Assembly: GCF_000513895.2 (NCBI RefSeq)
Contig: NZ_CP165782.1
Span: 2,356,001 to 2,420,000 of the forward strand
Direction of reading: 5' to 3'
Length of the DNA: 64,000 nt
Source: Ensifer sp. WSM1721
Lineage (GTDB): Bacteria; Pseudomonadota; Alphaproteobacteria; Rhizobiales; Rhizobiaceae
Shown here: piece after piece, positions 62,199 through 64,000 of the stretch
Position numbering within the stretch: the stretch's first letter is position 1
Layout of the letters: each line of letters starts with the position of its first letter
Made by a program: the position numbers and the translations under genes
Notes under the pieces: model-generated
What the model was told of the DNA's origin: nothing
Database searches by the model: none
Seen by the model: only the letters and a program-made list of their open reading frames with translations

Positions 62199-62651
62199 AT
62201 GTTCGGCAAGTCAGTGTTTCAATCGGTGCTCGAGCGCCTGAGAGCCGATGAGGACGAGGACGTGCCGGACGAAAGCGCCGTAGACGGGTCGTGGCGCGCC
62301 CCGATCGAGCCCTCTGCCGTTATCATCGAGACACCGGCACGAACGACGACGCCTCTCCGCACCGTTGAATGCGCCTATCGCGAACTGGCACCGGTCGATG
62401 AAGTCGAGCCGCCCGTCATGCCCGAACATCTGAAGCGCACGAGCCTCGCCGAGGTTGCCGCCGAGCTTGCGCTCGATGGAAAGGATACCGCTCTGACGCT
62501 CGCCGCCAAGCGCCGGCGCTTCGCGGCGGCGAATCATCCGGATCGCCTGCCTGCGGAGTTCCGGCCCAACGCCACACTTCGCATGAAACTCGCCAACATG
62601 CTTATCGACGAGGCATCGCGACGGCTGGAATGGACCGGTACGGCGAAATAG
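62199..62651 (+). CDS. Small J-domain-like protein
   Basis: A 150-aa protein whose C-terminal half looks like a J domain: LAEVAAELALDGKDTALTLAAKRRRFAAANHPDRLP has the HPD tripeptide near residue 127 that in DnaJ proteins triggers DnaK ATPase. The N-terminal half is acidic and unstructured-looking (RADEDEDVPDESAVDG). There is no Gly/Phe or zinc domain. It may direct DnaK to a special client. A GGAGAGG ribosome binding site precedes the ATG at 62199. It is a single gene after gbpR. Confidence 0.72.
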   Translation: MFGKSVFQSVLERLRADEDEDVPDESAVDGSWRAPIEPSAVIIETPARTTTPLRTVECAYRELAPVDEVEPPVMPEHLKRTSLAEVAAELALDGKDTALTLAAKRRRFAAANHPDRLPAEFRPNATLRMKLANMLIDEASRRLEWTGTAK

Positions 62652-62654
62652 CCG

Positions 62655-62882
62655 TCACTTCATCTCGTCGCTCGTCCCGGCCTTTTCTTCCGGTTGCTTC
62701 GGCTTATAAAATATGAGGAGAGTAGCGCCGGCATAGGCGGTGACGATCAGGAAGATCGTCCCCCACATCGTCTGCCCGCCATAAAATTCCACCGCCGTCC
62801 ACACCGCACAGAAGCCAACGATCAGCAGCCGGATCCAGAAAGGCCTGTAGAATGGGTGATCCGGGTCGATGAACTTGATCAT
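62655..62882 (-). CDS. Small membrane protein, function unknown
   Basis: A 75-aa protein with two hydrophobic segments (about residues 17-34 and 38-58) and a charged C-terminus (KPKQPEEKAGTSDEMK). FIDPDHPFYRPFWIRLLI is a recognisable start of a small family I know from rhizobia as hypothetical. It converges on the J-domain-like gene with three bases between. No partner seen. Confidence 0.65.
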   Translation of the reverse strand: MIKFIDPDHPFYRPFWIRLLIVGFCAVWTAVEFYGGQTMWGTIFLIVTAYAGATLLIFYKPKQPEEKAGTSDEMK

Positions 62883-62935
62883 TCCAATGCCTCCGACAAA
62901 CCTGCGCGGCAGGCTGGAACCTCATCTAATCCCAT

Positions 62936-62980
62936 AATTCCTTAAATCGAAACCGATCCAAGCATAAAATCATGCGGGCG
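62936..62980 (-). repeat. Fragment of the double-hairpin element
   Basis: attccttaaatcgaaaccga followed by tccaagcataaaatcatg resembles the reverse complement of hairpin 2 of the ~100-bp element, with a decayed inner stem. The rest is missing. Confidence 0.5.
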
Positions 62981-63046
62981 CCGGCGAACACTGCTCTTGC
63001 ATGGCAAAGAGGCACGATCGGGATGCTTGACGGCGTCCCAGCAAAT

Positions 63047-63060
63047 GGAATAAAAATTCC
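63047..63060. promoter_or_regulatory. IolR operator upstream of idhA
   Basis: GGAATAAAAATTCC is a full match to GGAA-N6-TTCC, the motif reported for IolR in S. meliloti. A degenerate second site, GGCT-N6-TTCC, lies at 63076-63089. Both are about 170-215 bases before the idhA ATG. Apart from these and the repeat fragment, the gap 62883-63260 shows no gene. Confidence 0.75.
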
Positions 63061-63260
63061 GTAATTATAAAAATTGGCTATTTCATTCCGATGCAAGGTC
63101 GGGTGAATGGCACGGGAGGGAGGCGCCGCAACGGCGCGGGAGGAAGAGCACCACAGTCCTCTCATCTTCCCGCGGACATTCCCTCCGCGACGCCTTTGCG
63201 CGATGAGCGTCATCATCGCGCGTCAACCCGGTCGCAAACCGGAATTAAAGGACGATAGAG

Positions 63261-64000
63261 ATGACAGTGAAATTTGGTCTTCTGGGCGCCGGGCGGATCG
63301 GCAAGGTGCACGCGAAAGCCGTCACCGGCAATCCCAACGCGCGCCTCGTCGCCGTTGCCGACGCCTTTCCAGCCGCGGCGGAAGCGATCGCCAACGCCTA
63401 TGGTTGCGAGGTCCGCACGATCGACGAGATCGAGGCGGCGGGCGATATCGATGCCGTGGTGATCTGCACGCCGACGGACACCCATGCAGATCTGATCGAA
63501 CGCTTCGCCCGCGCCGGCAAGGCGATCTTCTGCGAAAAGCCGATCGACCTCGACGTCGATCGCGTCAAGGCCTGCCTGAAGGTGGTTTCCGAAACCAAGG
63601 CGAAGCTGATGGTCGGCTTCAACCGCCGCTTCGACCCGCATTTCATGGCCGTACGCAAGGCGATCGACGATGGCCGGATCGGCGAGGTCGAAATGGTGAC
63701 GATCACCTCGCGCGATCCCGGCGCGCCTCCGGTCGATTACATCAAGCGGTCCGGCGGCATCTTCCGCGACATGACGATCCATGATTTCGACATGGCGCGT
63801 TTCCTGCTCGGCGAAGAGCCGGTTTCCGTCACCGCCACCGCTGCCGTGCTCGTCGACAAGGCGATCGGCGAAGCGGGCGACTACGACAGCGTCTCCGCCA
63901 TCCTGCAGACGGCGTCCGGCAAGCAGGCGATCATCTCGAACTCGCGCCGCGCCACCTATGGCTACGACCAGCGCATCGAGGTGCACGGCTCCAAGGGCGC
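63261..64000 (+). CDS. idhA: myo-Inositol 2-dehydrogenase, N-terminal part (gene runs off the window)
   Basis: The first 246 codons of an NAD-dependent dehydrogenase that oxidises myo-inositol to scyllo-inosose, the entry step of inositol use in rhizobia. FGLLGAGRIGKVHAKAVTGNP is the Rossmann fold, AIFCEKPIDLD near residue 95 has the catalytic Lys, and MTIHDFDMARFLLGEEP near 172 has the catalytic Asp and His pair. The ATG at 63261 begins MTVKFGLLGAG. A perfect IolR site lies upstream. The 3' end is beyond the window. Confidence 0.9.
   Translation, partial: MTVKFGLLGAGRIGKVHAKAVTGNPNARLVAVADAFPAAAEAIANAYGCEVRTIDEIEAAGDIDAVVICTPTDTHADLIERFARAGKAIFCEKPIDLDVDRVKACLKVVSETKAKLMVGFNRRFDPHFMAVRKAIDDGRIGEVEMVTITSRDPGAPPVDYIKRSGGIFRDMTIHDFDMARFLLGEEPVSVTATAAVLVDKAIGEAGDYDSVSAILQTASGKQAIISNSRRATYGYDQRIEVHGSKG

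Overview
The window reads as chromosomal DNA of a Sinorhizobium/Ensifer species (Rhizobiales). It is GC-rich and densely coded, with intergenic palindromic repeats of the RIME type. It carries the Sinorhizobium-type choline transporter choXWV, the nodulation repressor gene nolR (intact here), and bacA, bdhA-xdhAB, chvE-gguABC-gbpR and idhA. From memory, der/engA, bacA, glpK, bdhA-xdhA2B2, the chvE-like arabinose genes and idhA lie on megaplasmid pSymB in S. meliloti 1021, while nolR and choXWV are on its chromosome. Finding them on one molecule suggests the ancestral, untransferred arrangement, so a species outside the S. meliloti/medicae pair. The species call is inference.

Layout. 1-6.4 kb: end of an unknown coiled-coil-like gene, tdk, choXWV with an intrinsic terminator between choX and choW, a HugZ-like haem-utilisation protein, nolR with a consensus NolR site, and a small P-loop kinase. 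6.6-16.9 kb: omega-amino acid aminotransferase, adenine deaminase, a GH13 alpha-glucosidase, kdgK, der, a YfgM-like TPR protein, an NnrU-like membrane protein and a secreted polysaccharide deacetylase. 16.9-25.7 kb: bacA (strikingly AT-rich internally, TTG start), an MFS carrier, map, an LLM flavin oxidoreductase, two DUF1801 proteins, an ArsR/SRPBCC/membrane-protein operon and glpK.

26-38.7 kb is a carbon/purine catabolism block. bdhA-xdhA-xdhB is followed by a DUF1127/LysR divergent pair, puuD-guaD, lldD, and the converging operon puuE-uraD-(30-aa ORF)-allA-uraH. Together xanthine dehydrogenase, membrane urate hydroxylase, HIU hydrolase, OHCU decarboxylase, allantoinase and ureidoglycolate lyase cover most steps from guanine/xanthine to glyoxylate and urea.

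38.8-48.6 kb holds mostly single genes: a DUF1045 protein, a divergent FAD-oxidoreductase/MnmD pair that looks like a split MnmC, a host-attachment-like protein, a WYL regulator facing an ABM-domain protein, an AlkD-like HEAT protein, a RhlE-type helicase, an isochorismatase-like hydrolase, a DMT exporter and a GyrI-like protein. 48.9-52.2 kb is the three-gene cluster of circularly permuted ATP-grasp, alpha-E and transglutaminase proteins, a poorly understood system, here without the Anbu peptidase often linked to it.

52.4-62.1 kb is a leftward operon chvE-gguA-gguB-gguC-aldehyde dehydrogenase-sugar acid dehydratase, divergent from the LysR gene gbpR. It joins sugar uptake to the non-phosphorylative arabinose/galactose route. 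The window ends with a J-domain-like gene, a small membrane protein and the 5' part of idhA, whose upstream region holds a perfect GGAA-N6-TTCC IolR site.

At least three repeat families occupy the gaps: RIME1-like elements, a roughly 100-bp double-hairpin element (twice directly joined to RIME1 right ends), and a roughly 50-bp palindrome. I saw no tRNA, rRNA, CRISPR, prophage or transposase.
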